NCBI RefSeq assembly: GCF_003390325.1
Contig: NZ_QUOK01000003.1
Location: 124,001 to 188,000, forward strand
DNA from: Rhodohalobacter sp. SW132
GTDB taxonomy: Bacteria > Bacteroidota > Rhodothermia > Balneolales > Balneolaceae
Reading direction: 5' to 3'
DNA: 64,000 bases
Positions within the stretch are counted from its first letter, which is position 1; the number at the start of each line of letters is the position of its first letter. Of this stretch, positions 36,584 to 46,352 are shown piece after piece. The notes under the pieces are model-generated. The model saw only the letters and a program-made list of their open reading frames with translations. It was not told the origin of the DNA and made no database searches. The position numbers and the translations under genes are program-made.

Positions 36584-39322
36584 TCAATGCGCATCCAGCC
36601 AGTTGTCAGCCAGGCCCATCTCCACAACCAGCGGTACATCGAGCGTATATGCATTTTGCATCAGCCCCTGCAGTTTTTCGGGCAGGGTATCCTGTTCGTC
36701 ATGTGCAATTTCGAAAATAAGTTCATCATGAACCTGCAGCAGCATTTTTGATGTAAAGGCATTTTCCTGCAGGTAGTCCTGAATCTTTATCATCGCAAGT
36801 TTGATGATATCCGCCGCCGTTCCCTGGATCGGCATGTTGATGGCCGTACGTTCGGCAAATCCCCTCACGTTCCAGTTTCGTGAATTGATATCGGGAATGT
36901 AGCGCCGACGGCCCATCAGCGTGGTCACATATCCATCCTCTTTCGCCTGCTTCACCGTTTCATCGATATAGTTTTGAATACCGGGAAAACGCTCAAAATA
37001 TTGATCGATCATCTCCTTTCCTTCGCTATTGCTGATTCCAAGCCGGCTCGCCAGTCCGTATGCGCTCACACCGTATGGAATTCCAAAGTTCACCTCTTTG
37101 GCTTTTCGCCGCTGATTCGGGTCCACATCATCAAGAGAATCGAGCCCGAAAATCTCTTTGGCAGTTCTTGCGTGAATATCTTCGCCGTTCTTAAACGCCT
37201 GCATCATATTTTCATCCTGCGAGATCGAGGCAATCACTCGGAGCTCCACCTGCGAATAGTCCGCCGCAAGCATTTTAAATCCGTCAGCGGGTACAAATGC
37301 TTTCCTGATTTCGCGTCCGCGTTCGGTTCGGATCGGAATATTCTGGAGATTCGGATTGGAGGATGAAAGGCGTCCGGTTGCCGCTACAGTCTGGTTGAGT
37401 TCAGTATGAATTCTCCCCGTTTCGGGATTCACCAGCTTCGGTAGGGAGTCCACATAGGTAGAGAGCAGCTTACTCAGGCTCCTGTAGTCCAGAACCATCG
37501 AAGGCACTTCGTACTCAGCCGCAAGTTTGGTGAGCACGCTCTCGTTGGTTGAATACTGACCCGTTTTCGTTTTTTTACCCGCCGGAAGGCCCAGTTTATC
37601 AAACAGAACCTCTCCTAACTGTTTGGGCGAATTGAGGTTAAACTCTTCACCGGTCTCTTCAAATATTTTTTTCTCGAGAGCCTCAAGATCCTTAGTGAGA
37701 TCCTCAGAAAACCCGTTCAGCATCTCCACATCGATACTCACACCGTGACGCTCCATCTCTCCCAGCACACGGATCAACGGAAATTCAATTTCTTCTGCGA
37801 TCTCCATCAGCTCATCTTCTTCCAGTTTTTCACTGAATTTCTTGAAAAGCTGAAGTGTAACATCGGCATCTTCACAGGCGTAGTCCGACACCTGATCGTA
37901 TGGAATCTGATCCATCGATTTTTGGGACTTTCCTTTCTTCCCGATCACTTTTTCAATGGAAACCGGCTCATAATGGAGGTGTGATTTTGCCAGAGCATCC
38001 ATACTCAGTTTTTGGGTTCCATCGATCAGGTAGGCTGCGACCATCGTATCAAAAACCGGGCCTTTCAGCTTCAAGCCGGCTCTTCGAAGCACCAGGTAAT
38101 CATATTTATAGTTGTGGGCAATTTTCAGATTTTCTTCGCTGCCCAGAAGAGGCTTCAACAGATCCAGCACAGATTCTGCATCGGGGGCTCCTTCAACATT
38201 CACCGGGATGTAGTAGGCAACTCCCTGTTTCGCACAGAGGGAAATTCCCACCAGGTTTGCGGTGATGGGATCTGTGCTATCGGTTTCCGTATCAAAACAG
38301 AGCTCTTTCGCGTTTTTCAGCTCCGCAACTGCCTTCAGAATTTCATCTTGGGTGACGGCCGTTTTGTAGTTGGTTTCTACATCATCCAGGTTTTTTGGAG
38401 CTTCTCCCCCATTTTCATCAGAAAAGAGCAGCCCCTGCCCTCCCGGTTCTTCGCCCAGGTATTTTTGCGTGAGCGTGCGAAATTCCATCCGCTTAAAAAA
38501 GAGTCCCAGGCTTTTCTTGTCGGGCCCGCTCCATCCCAGGGTTTCCCAGTCTTGTACGTCAGGCACGTCGGTTTTTATAGTCACCATCATTTTGGCGTGA
38601 AGCGCCTGCTCTTTGAACTCCGTGAGACCCTCCCGGGCGCGTTTCGCTTTCATTCCGGGCGCGGCTTCTATCGCTTTCTCGAGCGATCCGTATTTGTTTA
38701 CCAGCTTAGGTGCTCCTTTCTTCCCGATTCCGGGAACGCCGGGTATGTTATCTGATGTATCGCCGATCATCGCCAGCACATCAATCACTTTATCGGGATA
38801 CACTCCAAAGTATTTTTTCACTCCTTCCGGGTCGATGATATTAAAGCCCCCGTTTTTGTTATCGGGCTTCACCATCACCACATGATCGCGAACAAGCTGC
38901 ATGAAATCTTTATCCGGCGTAACGAGGTATGCTTCCACATCATCTTCGTGGGCGTCGTAGGCAATCGTACCGATCACATCATCCGCCTCATAGCCATCTT
39001 TTTCGATATTCTTAATTCCAAAATTTTCAATCATCTCTTTGATGAGCGGAATTCCAACCTTCAGTTCTTCGGGTTGCGGTGGGCGGTTCGCTTTATACTC
39101 TTCATCTTTTTCATGGCGGAATGTCGGTGCGTGCGTGTCCCAGGCTACAGCAATGTGGGTCGGTTTCTCCTCTTCCAATAGTTTCACAAGCGTGTTTGCA
39201 AACCCGAGAATCGGGCCGGTAGCAATCCCTTCTGAGTTCTTCAGCCGGCTTTTGATGAATGCAAAATGGGCACGGTACGCAAGTGCCATGCCGTCGAGGA
39301 GATAAAGTTTTTTCTTAGCCAT
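36584..39322 (-). CDS. polA: DNA polymerase I
   Basis: A 912-residue enzyme with three domains: 5'-3' flap exonuclease (1 to about 290, LYLLDGMALAYRAHFAF, DDVIGTIA and IGDTSDNIPGVPGIGKKGA), 3'-5' proofreading exonuclease (about 325-510, with catalytic LCFDTETDSTDP and a later YACEDADVTLQL, so probably active) and the family A polymerase (about 540-912: AADYSQVELRVIA, RRKAKEVNFGIPYG and the final LLQVHDELIFE). It fills gaps in excision repair and removes Okazaki primers. The gene is monocistronic with long repeat-bearing spacers on both sides. Confidence 0.97.
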   Translation of the reverse strand: MAKKKLYLLDGMALAYRAHFAFIKSRLKNSEGIATGPILGFANTLVKLLEEEKPTHIAVAWDTHAPTFRHEKDEEYKANRPPQPEELKVGIPLIKEMIENFGIKNIEKDGYEADDVIGTIAYDAHEDDVEAYLVTPDKDFMQLVRDHVVMVKPDNKNGGFNIIDPEGVKKYFGVYPDKVIDVLAMIGDTSDNIPGVPGIGKKGAPKLVNKYGSLEKAIEAAPGMKAKRAREGLTEFKEQALHAKMMVTIKTDVPDVQDWETLGWSGPDKKSLGLFFKRMEFRTLTQKYLGEEPGGQGLLFSDENGGEAPKNLDDVETNYKTAVTQDEILKAVAELKNAKELCFDTETDSTDPITANLVGISLCAKQGVAYYIPVNVEGAPDAESVLDLLKPLLGSEENLKIAHNYKYDYLVLRRAGLKLKGPVFDTMVAAYLIDGTQKLSMDALAKSHLHYEPVSIEKVIGKKGKSQKSMDQIPYDQVSDYACEDADVTLQLFKKFSEKLEEDELMEIAEEIEFPLIRVLGEMERHGVSIDVEMLNGFSEDLTKDLEALEKKIFEETGEEFNLNSPKQLGEVLFDKLGLPAGKKTKTGQYSTNESVLTKLAAEYEVPSMVLDYRSLSKLLSTYVDSLPKLVNPETGRIHTELNQTVAATGRLSSSNPNLQNIPIRTERGREIRKAFVPADGFKMLAADYSQVELRVIASISQDENMMQAFKNGEDIHARTAKEIFGLDSLDDVDPNQRRKAKEVNFGIPYGVSAYGLASRLGISNSEGKEMIDQYFERFPGIQNYIDETVKQAKEDGYVTTLMGRRRYIPDINSRNWNVRGFAERTAINMPIQGTAADIIKLAMIKIQDYLQENAFTSKMLLQVHDELIFEIAHDEQDTLPEKLQGLMQNAYTLDVPLVVEMGLADNWLDAH

Positions 39323-39364
39323 TCCTTACATTTATAATCGTGATTCTGACGTTTTAGTCTTGAT

Positions 39365-39696
39365 AACCTGAGTTCGATTAATAATATATTTCATTTATTT
39401 GGTATCCAGTCTCCCCTAAAAAGGGAAGATTTTCCCAAAGGGATCCCTTCAGGGCCCTTTTGAAAGGATGTGAGAAAATAACGTATCAATACTTATTGAG
39501 AATTATAAAATTCACCACGAAGCCACGAGGGCTCGAAGATTCACGAAGTGGATTTGTTTGATTCTATTAAACTTCGTGTATCTTCGTGACTTTGTGCCTT
39601 AGTGGTAAAAATAAATGGTTCATATATTTGATTGTGAATTTTCTCACAGCCTCTACAAAGGGGGACTTTTAATGTCATTATTTAAGAACTCAGGTT
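39365..39696. repeat. Nested inverted-repeat element upstream of polA
   Basis: The outer arms AACCTGAGTTC (39365-39375) and GAACTCAGGTT (39686-39696) enclose inner arms TGTGAGAAAAT (39469-39479) and ATTTTCTCACA (39638-39648), which in turn enclose a CACGAAG-type palindrome. The left half also contains CCC/GGG-rich stretches (GGGAAGATTTTCCC, AAGGGATCCCTT). The whole 332-bp stretch has no gene and looks like one MITE-like element or repeats inserted into one another. It occupies most of the 39323-39870 spacer. Confidence 0.6.
39514..39606. repeat. CACGAAG-type palindromic repeat
   Basis: The left arm ACCACGAAGCCACGAGG... runs to TCACGAAGT and the right arm ACTTCGTGTATCTTCGTG runs to the closing TAGTGGT, around an AT-rich centre. 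It is the innermost layer of the nested element at 39365-39696 and matches the copies at 55.5-55.7 kb. Confidence 0.7.
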
Positions 39697-39870
39697 GATA
39701 TTAAAGATACAACTCCATGCCAAGCCTGAAAAATCTGATCCCGCCTTTTTCTGTCTGCAATACAATGGACTGTAGGGTCGGAATCCTGTATTTTATTTTG
39801 GACTGCTAAATTTATCAAACCGAATAGGCTGCTGCACGGAGCATCATTTAACTTTAAATTTGTCTGAAGC

Positions 39871-40707
39871 TTGTCATTTGTAACCTCCATTTTAGTGCCG
39901 ACCGATTTTTCCCGAAAGTCGGAAAATGCCATCCGGTATGCGTGTGAAATTGCCAGTAATACGGGAGCGGAAGTCCATTTTCTGAATATCATCGAAGAGC
40001 CGTACGATTTTCCGTCACGTGTGGATGAAATTTTGAAGGAAAAAAAGGAGCAGAACGAGAAGCGGCTGACGTCGATGATTGAAGAACTGCATTCGGTTGA
40101 TGAATTTCGAATTGTGCAGATGAAAGGGCTGGTTCGCGTTGGTAAGGTGATCTCCACCACGCGGTCGGTTGCCCGCGAATATGATCACAATCTTGTAGTA
40201 ATCGGGCTTGGAGGTGATGCGGATCTCAAAAAAGTTCTATACGGTAGCATCACCAATAATCTGCTCATGACGAGCTCCATACCAGTTCTGGCCATAGCGA
40301 AGCGAATCGATTACCGGCAGCCGCGCAGGCTCCTTTTTGCAACCGGCCTTCGGAAAAAAGATATCGCCCACATCAAAAAGATGCGGGAGTTTAGTATTGA
40401 TATCGGTGTTTCACTGGAGGTTGTGCATATTTCGGAACCTGACACCAAAACGAATCCTGGTAAAGTAGAGTCATTCAACCAGAAACTGCAGAAGATCACC
40501 AAAAACCCGGAAGCTTCGCTGACGATTCACAATGCACCGTCATTCATGGAGGGAATCACCGAACTGATCGGGGATGATAAACATACACTTTTAGTGATGA
40601 CCCGCTACCGCAAAAAATTCCTGGAATGGCTGCTCTCCAACAGCACCGTCCGTACAGTCGCTCAGATGGCCTCCGTTCCGCTGCTGATGCTTCCGGCTGA
40701 TGAGTGA
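39871..40707 (+). CDS. Tandem universal stress protein
   Basis: Two Usp domains in one 278-residue cytoplasmic chain. The TTG at 39871 directly follows an in-frame TGA (39865-39867), so it is the first possible start and gives the usual ILVPTDFSRKSENA beginning. Domain 1 (about 5-140) ends VVIGLGG...GSITNNLLMTSSIPVLAI, close to the ATP-binding GxxGS pattern; domain 2 (about 150-276) lacks a clear nucleotide motif. Usp proteins aid survival during starvation and energy stress. It is divergent from polA with repeats between, and is followed by a stray RAYT-family half site. Confidence 0.85.
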   Translation: MSFVTSILVPTDFSRKSENAIRYACEIASNTGAEVHFLNIIEEPYDFPSRVDEILKEKKEQNEKRLTSMIEELHSVDEFRIVQMKGLVRVGKVISTTRSVAREYDHNLVVIGLGGDADLKKVLYGSITNNLLMTSSIPVLAIAKRIDYRQPRRLLFATGLRKKDIAHIKKMREFSIDIGVSLEVVHISEPDTKTNPGKVESFNQKLQKITKNPEASLTIHNAPSFMEGITELIGDDKHTLLVMTRYRKKFLEWLLSNSTVRTVAQMASVPLLMLPADE

Positions 40708-40725
40708 AATTGGATTGGGTGGCAT

Positions 40726-40741
40726 GAGAAATACCATATCT
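40726..40741. repeat. Solitary half of the RAYT-associated repeat
   Basis: GAGAAATACCATATCT differs by one base from the right-hand end (GAGAAATACCATGTCT) of the units in the 46.3-48.3 kb array. No matching left end lies within 150 bp, so it is a remnant, 18 bp after the stop of the stress-protein gene. Confidence 0.6.
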
Positions 40742-40872
40742 CCAGAGCGTTGGTTTTTTCATCGGACGAGTTCCTGCGCCTCTATCTCTAATTCAAAGCC
40801 ATGTACTTATTCAAAACCATGTGACCAGCCGATCAGATCTTGTATGAACAACTAAGTTCATCTACTCCTAAT

Positions 40873-40996
40873 TTTAAAACGAACGATACCACTCCGAAGG
40901 AGTGCAACGTGAATAGCCCTCAGCGTAGCTGGGGGAATTGAACGCTGCGCCTAAACCTCAACCCCGATAGCGGGTTGAATTCCCCGGCATCGGAAT
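40873..40996. repeat. Composite GC-rich intergenic repeat
   Basis: The stretch from about 40889 contains CTCCGAAGGAGTG, then GGGGAATT (40932-40939) and AATTCCCC (40978-40985) as inverted arms, with an inner AACCC/GGGTT stem. The phrase pattern (CCGAAGGAGTGCAACGTGAATAG) resembles dispersed repeats of this phylum. It fills the space between the stress-protein and nfo genes; no gene is seen there. Confidence 0.4.
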
Positions 40997-41042
40997 ATAT
41001 CACTTTGATAGCTTTAACCTTTCATCCCACTGGTTTAACCAA

Positions 41043-41885
41043 TCACACAGCCAGCTCTTTAAGTTTTGCGATCTCTTCGGGCCAGCGGTCGGGGTTAGGC
41101 GTTTCGAGAATGAGCGGAATTCCATCAAACCGTTCATCTTTCATAATCAGCTCAAACGGCGTCCACCCGATATGTCCGTCTCCCAGACTGTCGTGGCGGT
41201 CAACCTGAGTGCCGCACGCTTTTTTGGAGTCGTTCAGATGCATTGCTAGAAGGTATTTCAGCCCGACTATATCGCTGAACTGCTGAATGGTATCTTCAAA
41301 GCCCTCTGCCGTTGAGATATCATATCCGCCGGCGAACGCATGAGCCGTATCGATACAAACACCAACACGATCTTTTTGATCCACCTGCTCAATCATTTCG
41401 GCCAGGTGTTCAAACCTGAATCCCATATTGGTACCCTGACCTGCCGTATTTTCGATGGCAGCCTTCACATACTCCGTCTGATCCAGCGCGATGTTGATCG
41501 ACTCGGCATTTCGTGCCAGGCAATCTTTTTCGGTGATTTTATTCAGATGGCTTCCGGGATGAAAATTGAGCAGTTTAATTCCCAGCTCTTCACACCGCTG
41601 CATCTCCACGAGAAAAGCATCTCTCGATTTTTGCAGCTTCGGTTTTTCGGGATGTCCCAGGTTGATCAGGTAGCTGTCGTGCGGAATGATGGCATCCATG
41701 GTGTAGCCATATTCGCTGCACCGTTCTTTAAACAGTGTGATATTTTCTTCGGTAAGCGGCTTAGATTTCCACTGACGCTGATTTTTTGTGAAGAGTGCAA
41801 AACCGGTTGCGCCAATTTCGTGAGCGCGAACCGGTGCATTTTCAACACCACCGGCCGCACTCACATGTGCTCCAATATACTTCAT
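41043..41885 (-). CDS. nfo: Endonuclease IV
   Basis: A 280-residue apurinic/apyrimidinic endonuclease that cleaves DNA 5' to abasic sites in base-excision repair. It is a TIM barrel with three Zn ions, and the ligand-bearing segments are visible: [75 protein letters not shown] (in two parts) and LILETPNPD. The start ATG at 41883-41885 is 15 bp from the ppa stop, so the two genes form an operon. Length is normal. Confidence 0.95.
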   Translation of the reverse strand: MKYIGAHVSAAGGVENAPVRAHEIGATGFALFTKNQRQWKSKPLTEENITLFKERCSEYGYTMDAIIPHDSYLINLGHPEKPKLQKSRDAFLVEMQRCEELGIKLLNFHPGSHLNKITEKDCLARNAESINIALDQTEYVKAAIENTAGQGTNMGFRFEHLAEMIEQVDQKDRVGVCIDTAHAFAGGYDISTAEGFEDTIQQFSDIVGLKYLLAMHLNDSKKACGTQVDRHDSLGDGHIGWTPFELIMKDERFDGIPLILETPNPDRWPEEIAKLKELAV

Positions 41886-41900
41886 GAAATTGTCTGTCCT

Positions 41901-42512
41901 TTAGTTTCCAAACATTTCGTCGTAATCTTCCATCGAGGCTTCAATGACCTTAAACGCTTCTTCGCGGCCATACACCTTTTCAACGGAGACATCCACTTTT
42001 TTGCCCGGAATCATCTTGTAAGTGGCAAAATAGTGACGCAGACGCTCAATCAGCACTTCCGGGATATCGGTGATATTATTTACATCCTTATAATACTGAT
42101 CGTTGCTCAGAACAGAGATAATTTTATCATCGGCTTCACCTTCGTCAATCATATGAAGTCCGCCAACCACACGGGCTTCCAGGATCACTTCCGAACGGTC
42201 AATCGGCCGCTCACTCAGCACACAAATATCGAGCGGATCGCCATCGCCAAGCTTGGTATCCTCAGACAGGGCTCCAACACGGTCACCACAGTACGTTCTG
42301 GGAATAAATCCGTAGAGTGATGGCGGCAGTGAAGAGCTTCGCTGCGGACGATCAACACGCATGTACCCGGTTTTTTTGTCAACCTCGTATTTAATCGTAT
42401 CGAAAGAGGTAATCTCAACAAAAGCGTTTACGACTTCCGGAGTATTTGCCCCGACTTCAAGTCCGTGCCAGGGGTGTGGGCGCCATCGGTAAAAAGGGTT
42501 GGGAAAATTCAA
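41901..42512 (-). CDS. ppa: Inorganic pyrophosphatase
   Basis: This 203-residue soluble family I enzyme hydrolyses pyrophosphate and so drives biosynthetic reactions. The signature [10 protein letters not shown] holds the Mg2+-binding Asp residues, and the active-site blocks [15 protein letters not shown] and [11 protein letters not shown] are present. The reading frame begins at TTG (42510-42512), since the next in-frame ATG would remove the start of the fold. It is upstream of nfo by 15 bp and probably in one transcript with it. Confidence 0.93.
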   Translation of the reverse strand: MNFPNPFYRWRPHPWHGLEVGANTPEVVNAFVEITSFDTIKYEVDKKTGYMRVDRPQRSSSLPPSLYGFIPRTYCGDRVGALSEDTKLGDGDPLDICVLSERPIDRSEVILEARVVGGLHMIDEGEADDKIISVLSNDQYYKDVNNITDIPEVLIERLRHYFATYKMIPGKKVDVSVEKVYGREEAFKVIEASMEDYDEMFGN

Positions 42513-42585
42513 TGTTATCTTATTTAGGTTAGTTTTAGTATTTCCGGGCGGCCGGTTGGCGCCCGCAGATCGTGTTCGTTTACAA

Positions 42586-43665
42586 TTAGTTCATGATTGC
42601 GTTCAGTTTGTCCAGGTTATCCTGCACTCTGAGCGAATCGATAACTTCTGCGATATCACCTTTCATGATATCGTCGAGATTATATAGTGTTAAATTAATT
42701 CGGTGGTCGGTTAACCTGCCCTGTGGGAAATTGTATGTGCGGATTTTCGCACTTCTGTCACCCGTGGATACCTGGCTTTTTCTTTCAGCGGCGCGTTCAG
42801 CCCGCAGTTTTTCCTGTTCAATTTCGTAAATTTTTGAGCGCAGCATGGTCAGGGCTTTATCTTTATTCTGATGCTGCGACCGCTCCTGCTGGCACTCTAC
42901 CACAATGCCGGTCGGTTCATGGGTCAGCCGGATTGCGGAGTCGGTTTTGTTTACGTGCTGACCTCCGGCCCCGCTCGAGCGAAACGTATCCACACGGATA
43001 TCGCCCATATCGAGGTTCACCTCTTCCACTTCTTCCACTTCGGGAAGAACAGCAACCGTTGCCGCCGATGTGTGAACGCGTCCCTGCGATTCGGTATCGG
43101 GAACCCGCTGCACGCGGTGAACTCCGCTCTCGTACTTCATCTTGCCAAACACTTCACTGCCGGAGAGTTCAAACACTATTTCTTTAAATCCGCCCATATC
43201 TCCTTCCTGGACCGAAAGAACACTCATTTTCCATTTTTCAGAATCGGCGTACCGGCGATACATATCAAACAGGTCACCGGCAAAAATTGCGGCTTCATCC
43301 CCGCCTGTTCCCGAGCGTATCTCAATGATACAATTTTTGGAATCATCGGGATCTTTGGGAATCAGTTTATACTTGATATCCTTCTCAAGCTGTTCCAGCT
43401 CCTCTTTCAGTTCACCGGATTCCAAACGAGCCATCTCGGTAATTTCGGCATCTTCATCAATCTCCATCAGCTCGGCATTCCCCTCAATCTGGTGCTGAAT
43501 CTCTTTCCACCGGTCGAAATCTTCTACAAGCTCTTTCAGCTGGGTGTGCTCTTTGGTAAGCTCGGTATACTCTTTCGGGCGGTCATAGATCGCCGGATCG
43601 GCCATCGCCTGGTTGATCTCATCGTACCGCTCACGTATCTGTTCGAGTTTTGCTTCTAAATCCAT
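42586..43665 (-). CDS. prfA: Peptide chain release factor 1
   Basis: A 359-residue factor that ends translation at UAA and UAG. The GGQ motif in [20 protein letters not shown] enters the peptidyl-transferase centre, and the RF1-type block [20 protein letters not shown] separates it from RF2. An N-terminal coiled coil (1-95) is normal. The usual partner gene prmC (hemK), the methylase of the GGQ glutamine, is not adjacent. It lies 73 bp upstream of ppa in the same direction. Confidence 0.96.
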   Translation of the reverse strand: MDLEAKLEQIRERYDEINQAMADPAIYDRPKEYTELTKEHTQLKELVEDFDRWKEIQHQIEGNAELMEIDEDAEITEMARLESGELKEELEQLEKDIKYKLIPKDPDDSKNCIIEIRSGTGGDEAAIFAGDLFDMYRRYADSEKWKMSVLSVQEGDMGGFKEIVFELSGSEVFGKMKYESGVHRVQRVPDTESQGRVHTSAATVAVLPEVEEVEEVNLDMGDIRVDTFRSSGAGGQHVNKTDSAIRLTHEPTGIVVECQQERSQHQNKDKALTMLRSKIYEIEQEKLRAERAAERKSQVSTGDRSAKIRTYNFPQGRLTDHRINLTLYNLDDIMKGDIAEVIDSLRVQDNLDKLNAIMN

Positions 43666-43857
43666 AGGGGTATTCTGTAAAAATTGACAGACATAAAGAT
43701 ATTGAATTTTTTGCGTGGAAATGAACCGAATCGCAGATCAAAATTGAATCAGAGTTTTGTACCTTTCAGGCCGGATTTATAACAGAAATTTTAAAATGTC
43801 CGGGCAGTTTTACTACCGATTGTGCCCGGTCAGTTCTTTTATTGATTATTTTCAGAT

Positions 43858-45018
43858 ATGCAAAAAAACAGTTTAGAAGCGGGATTTACCATAGGATTTC
43901 TTGGAGCGGGACAGCTTGCGCGAATGTCGGCCCTGCAAGCCTTTCGATTTGGAATGCAGGTGGCTGTATTTTCCGATCGCAGTGAGCAGGAGCCCGTGGA
44001 ATTTGTCACACCTCATGCATACAACGGTTCATTTGATGATGTTGAGAGCATGATCGAATTTGCCCGCGCTTGTGATGTGATCACTCTTGAAAATGAATTC
44101 ATCGACTCTTCCATTCTGTTTGAACTTCGTGAACGAACCGGAACGCCGATCTACCCTTCTCCCGAATCATTTGAAATGATTGAAAATAAAGAGATTGAAA
44201 AACTGACGTTCAGTGATGCCGGCATTCCCGTAACTCCAAGCCGGATTGTTCAAGCCCCGGAAGAGATTGAAGCCTTTGCCGATGAGTTTGGGTGGCCGGT
44301 GATGTTAAAATCATCCAAGGGCGGGTATGACGGTTACGGAAACCGCACGGTGAAACATCCGGGTGAAACGTCCGCTGCATTCAGTGAGCTGGGTGGAGAT
44401 GATGGCCGCGATATCCTGGCGGAATCCTTTGTGGATTTCACCCACGAACTGGCGGTTCAGGTAGCGCGGAATGGAAGCGAAACCGTGGTCTATCCCTGCG
44501 TGGAAACCGTGCAGCAAGATCATATCTGCGTGGCGGTAAAATCTCCGGCAGATATCGACCCGGTGCTGGCAGAAGAGGCTCAGCGTTTGGCCCGTAAAGC
44601 CGCCGAAGCGATTGACGGAAGGGGAATTTTTGCCTTTGAATTTTTCCTGACTACCGACGGTCAGGTTCTGCTCAACGAAACCGCGCCCCGTCCCCACAAC
44701 TCCGGACATTACACCATCGAAGGATGCATCACATCACAATTCGAAAATCATATACGTGCAGTAACCGGACTCCCGCTCGGCTCATCCGAACTGACTCATG
44801 ACGCATCCGTAATGATCAATCTTCTCGGCACTGATAAACGAACTGCGCGCGTGGATTTTGCTGATGATGCACTCAATCAGGCGAACGGACACCTCCACAT
44901 ATACGGTAAAACCGGCAGCAAACCGGGACGAAAAATGGCACACTACACCCTGCTCGGAGATTCAATGGAGGAGATTTACGACCGGGCGATTAAAGCGACG
45001 CTGAATATCAGAATTTAA
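43858..45018 (+). CDS. purK: N5-carboxyaminoimidazole ribonucleotide synthase
   Basis: This 386-residue ATP-grasp enzyme makes N5-CAIR from AIR, bicarbonate and ATP in purine synthesis. The N-terminal nucleotide-like fold starts GFLGAGQLARM, the ATP-grasp core includes VMLKSSKGGYDGYGNRTV and FAFEFFLTTDGQVLLNETAPRPHNSGHYTIEGC, which carries the Mg2+ and substrate ligands (in pieces). It is 63 bp upstream of purE, the next enzyme, so the pair forms a two-step operon. Confidence 0.95.
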   Translation: MQKNSLEAGFTIGFLGAGQLARMSALQAFRFGMQVAVFSDRSEQEPVEFVTPHAYNGSFDDVESMIEFARACDVITLENEFIDSSILFELRERTGTPIYPSPESFEMIENKEIEKLTFSDAGIPVTPSRIVQAPEEIEAFADEFGWPVMLKSSKGGYDGYGNRTVKHPGETSAAFSELGGDDGRDILAESFVDFTHELAVQVARNGSETVVYPCVETVQQDHICVAVKSPADIDPVLAEEAQRLARKAAEAIDGRGIFAFEFFLTTDGQVLLNETAPRPHNSGHYTIEGCITSQFENHIRAVTGLPLGSSELTHDASVMINLLGTDKRTARVDFADDALNQANGHLHIYGKTGSKPGRKMAHYTLLGDSMEEIYDRAIKATLNIRI

Positions 45019-45081
45019 ACCTGACCTGATGAATTCACGTTATTGAATCAATAGAAAAACACTCAATCAATCTGCATAAAC

Positions 45082-45567
45082 ATGTCAAAACCAATTGTAG
45101 GACTGGTAATGGGCAGCGACAGCGACTGGCCCACCATGAAAGAAGCCGCTGAAATTCTTGAACTTTTCGACATTCCATTTGAGAAAAAAGTGGTTTCAGC
45201 CCACCGCACACCCGATTTAATGGCCGGATACGGGAAAGAAGCCCGGTCGAAAGGGTTAAAAGTTGTGATTGCTGGTGCCGGAGGAGCGGCTCATCTGCCC
45301 GGAATGCTGGCGGCATATACTACCCTGCCGGTGATTGGCGTTCCTGTCAAGACAACCGCGCTTGGCGGAGTCGACAGCCTCTATTCAATTGTTCAGATGC
45401 CGAACGGAGTCCCTGTAGCGACTGTGGCCATCGGCAAAGCGAAAAATGCCGGGCTGCTTGCCGCGAGAATCCTCAGTATTGAAAGTGAAGAGCTGGCCGG
45501 TAAACTGGAGGAGTATCACGCTTTGATGGCGGAAGAGTCCCTCAAGAAAACTGAAAATCTGAAATAG
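45082..45567 (+). CDS. purE: N5-CAIR mutase
   Basis: This 161-residue class I PurE converts N5-CAIR, the PurK product, to CAIR. The nucleotide and phosphate loops are visible: [21 protein letters not shown] with the conserved His, [13 protein letters not shown] and [12 protein letters not shown]. It is downstream of purK and 8 bp upstream of the NlpE-like gene. The length and order are typical of the separate (non-fused) form. Confidence 0.95.
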   Translation: MSKPIVGLVMGSDSDWPTMKEAAEILELFDIPFEKKVVSAHRTPDLMAGYGKEARSKGLKVVIAGAGGAAHLPGMLAAYTTLPVIGVPVKTTALGGVDSLYSIVQMPNGVPVATVAIGKAKNAGLLAARILSIESEELAGKLEEYHALMAEESLKKTENLK

Positions 45568-45575
45568 ATGGTTTC

Positions 45576-46343
45576 ATGAGCAAAAAAACAGGCCTGATTA
45601 TTGTCGCCTTTCTCATAATCTTTATTGTGATCCGGGTGAATTTTGCGCTGAACTACTCGACTCAGAACCAATCTTCGGAGGCCGCGGAACCGTTTTCTCC
45701 GGAACTTCCGGTTTCGTTTACCGGAACACTGCCCTGTGCAAGTTGTCCCGGGATCAGCTATGAGCTCCGCCTTGAAGAGAACCAATCCTTTACAGAATTC
45801 AGCCGGTATCTTGATCGGGACCCGGGCGATTTTGTCTACACCGGACGCTGGTCCGCCGCCGAAGACAGCCTGACCCTCCACTTCGATCACTCAGATGATA
45901 TAAAACAGTTTCTGTATGCTGATGAAACCCTCAAATTGCTCGACAGTGAGGGAGAGACCATTACCGGTGAACTTGAAGATCACTATGAACTGCAGAAAAA
46001 TGATGAATTTCGGTCTATTCTGAACCTGCATCGTGAACTTCGTACAGAAGGTGTTACCTTTGTGGCCAACGGAAATGAACCGTTTTGGTCATACCGAATC
46101 CTGGAGAACAATACACTGGAATATGCTGCCCCCGGTGAAGAACAAATCTCCCGATCGATTCAAAAAGAAAACAATGAAGAAGGGTTTGAACTGACCGCAG
46201 AATTGAGCAGCGGGTTGATCCTGGAATCAATCGTTGAGGAGAAATTTTGCAAGGACACGATGAGCGGATTCCGCTTTTCACATACCGTTACAATCACACT
46301 CGGCGAAGAGACCCACTCCGGGTGTGGCCGGTTTTTGAGGTGA
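45576..46343 (+). CDS. NlpE-N domain / COG3650-like envelope protein
   Basis: A 255-residue protein anchored by one N-terminal helix (about 5-25). Residues about 45-125 form an NlpE N-terminal-like barrel with the CASCP motif (FTGTLPCASCPGISYELRL), which in NlpE binds copper or senses envelope stress. The second half (about 150-254) resembles the COG3650 domain (VTFVANGNEPFWSYRI, then EKFCKDTMSGFRFSHTVTI and GCGRFL), often fused to MliC/NlpE modules. It starts 8 bp after purE, so it is probably cotranscribed, an uncommon partner for purine genes. The repeat array begins 10 bp after its stop. Confidence 0.75.
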   Translation: MSKKTGLIIVAFLIIFIVIRVNFALNYSTQNQSSEAAEPFSPELPVSFTGTLPCASCPGISYELRLEENQSFTEFSRYLDRDPGDFVYTGRWSAAEDSLTLHFDHSDDIKQFLYADETLKLLDSEGETITGELEDHYELQKNDEFRSILNLHRELRTEGVTFVANGNEPFWSYRILENNTLEYAAPGEEQISRSIQKENNEEGFELTAELSSGLILESIVEEKFCKDTMSGFRFSHTVTITLGEETHSGCGRFLR

Positions 46344-46352
46344 AAGACACTC

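Noticed and set aside
37900-38755. Long plus-strand ORFs opposite polA
   Set aside because: Shadows; polA on the minus strand has full-length family motifs over this region.
41340-42320. 326-codon plus-strand ORF opposite nfo and ppa
   Set aside because: A shadow that crosses two well-supported genes on the other strand.
42871-43659. 262-codon plus-strand ORF opposite prfA
   Set aside because: A shadow of prfA.
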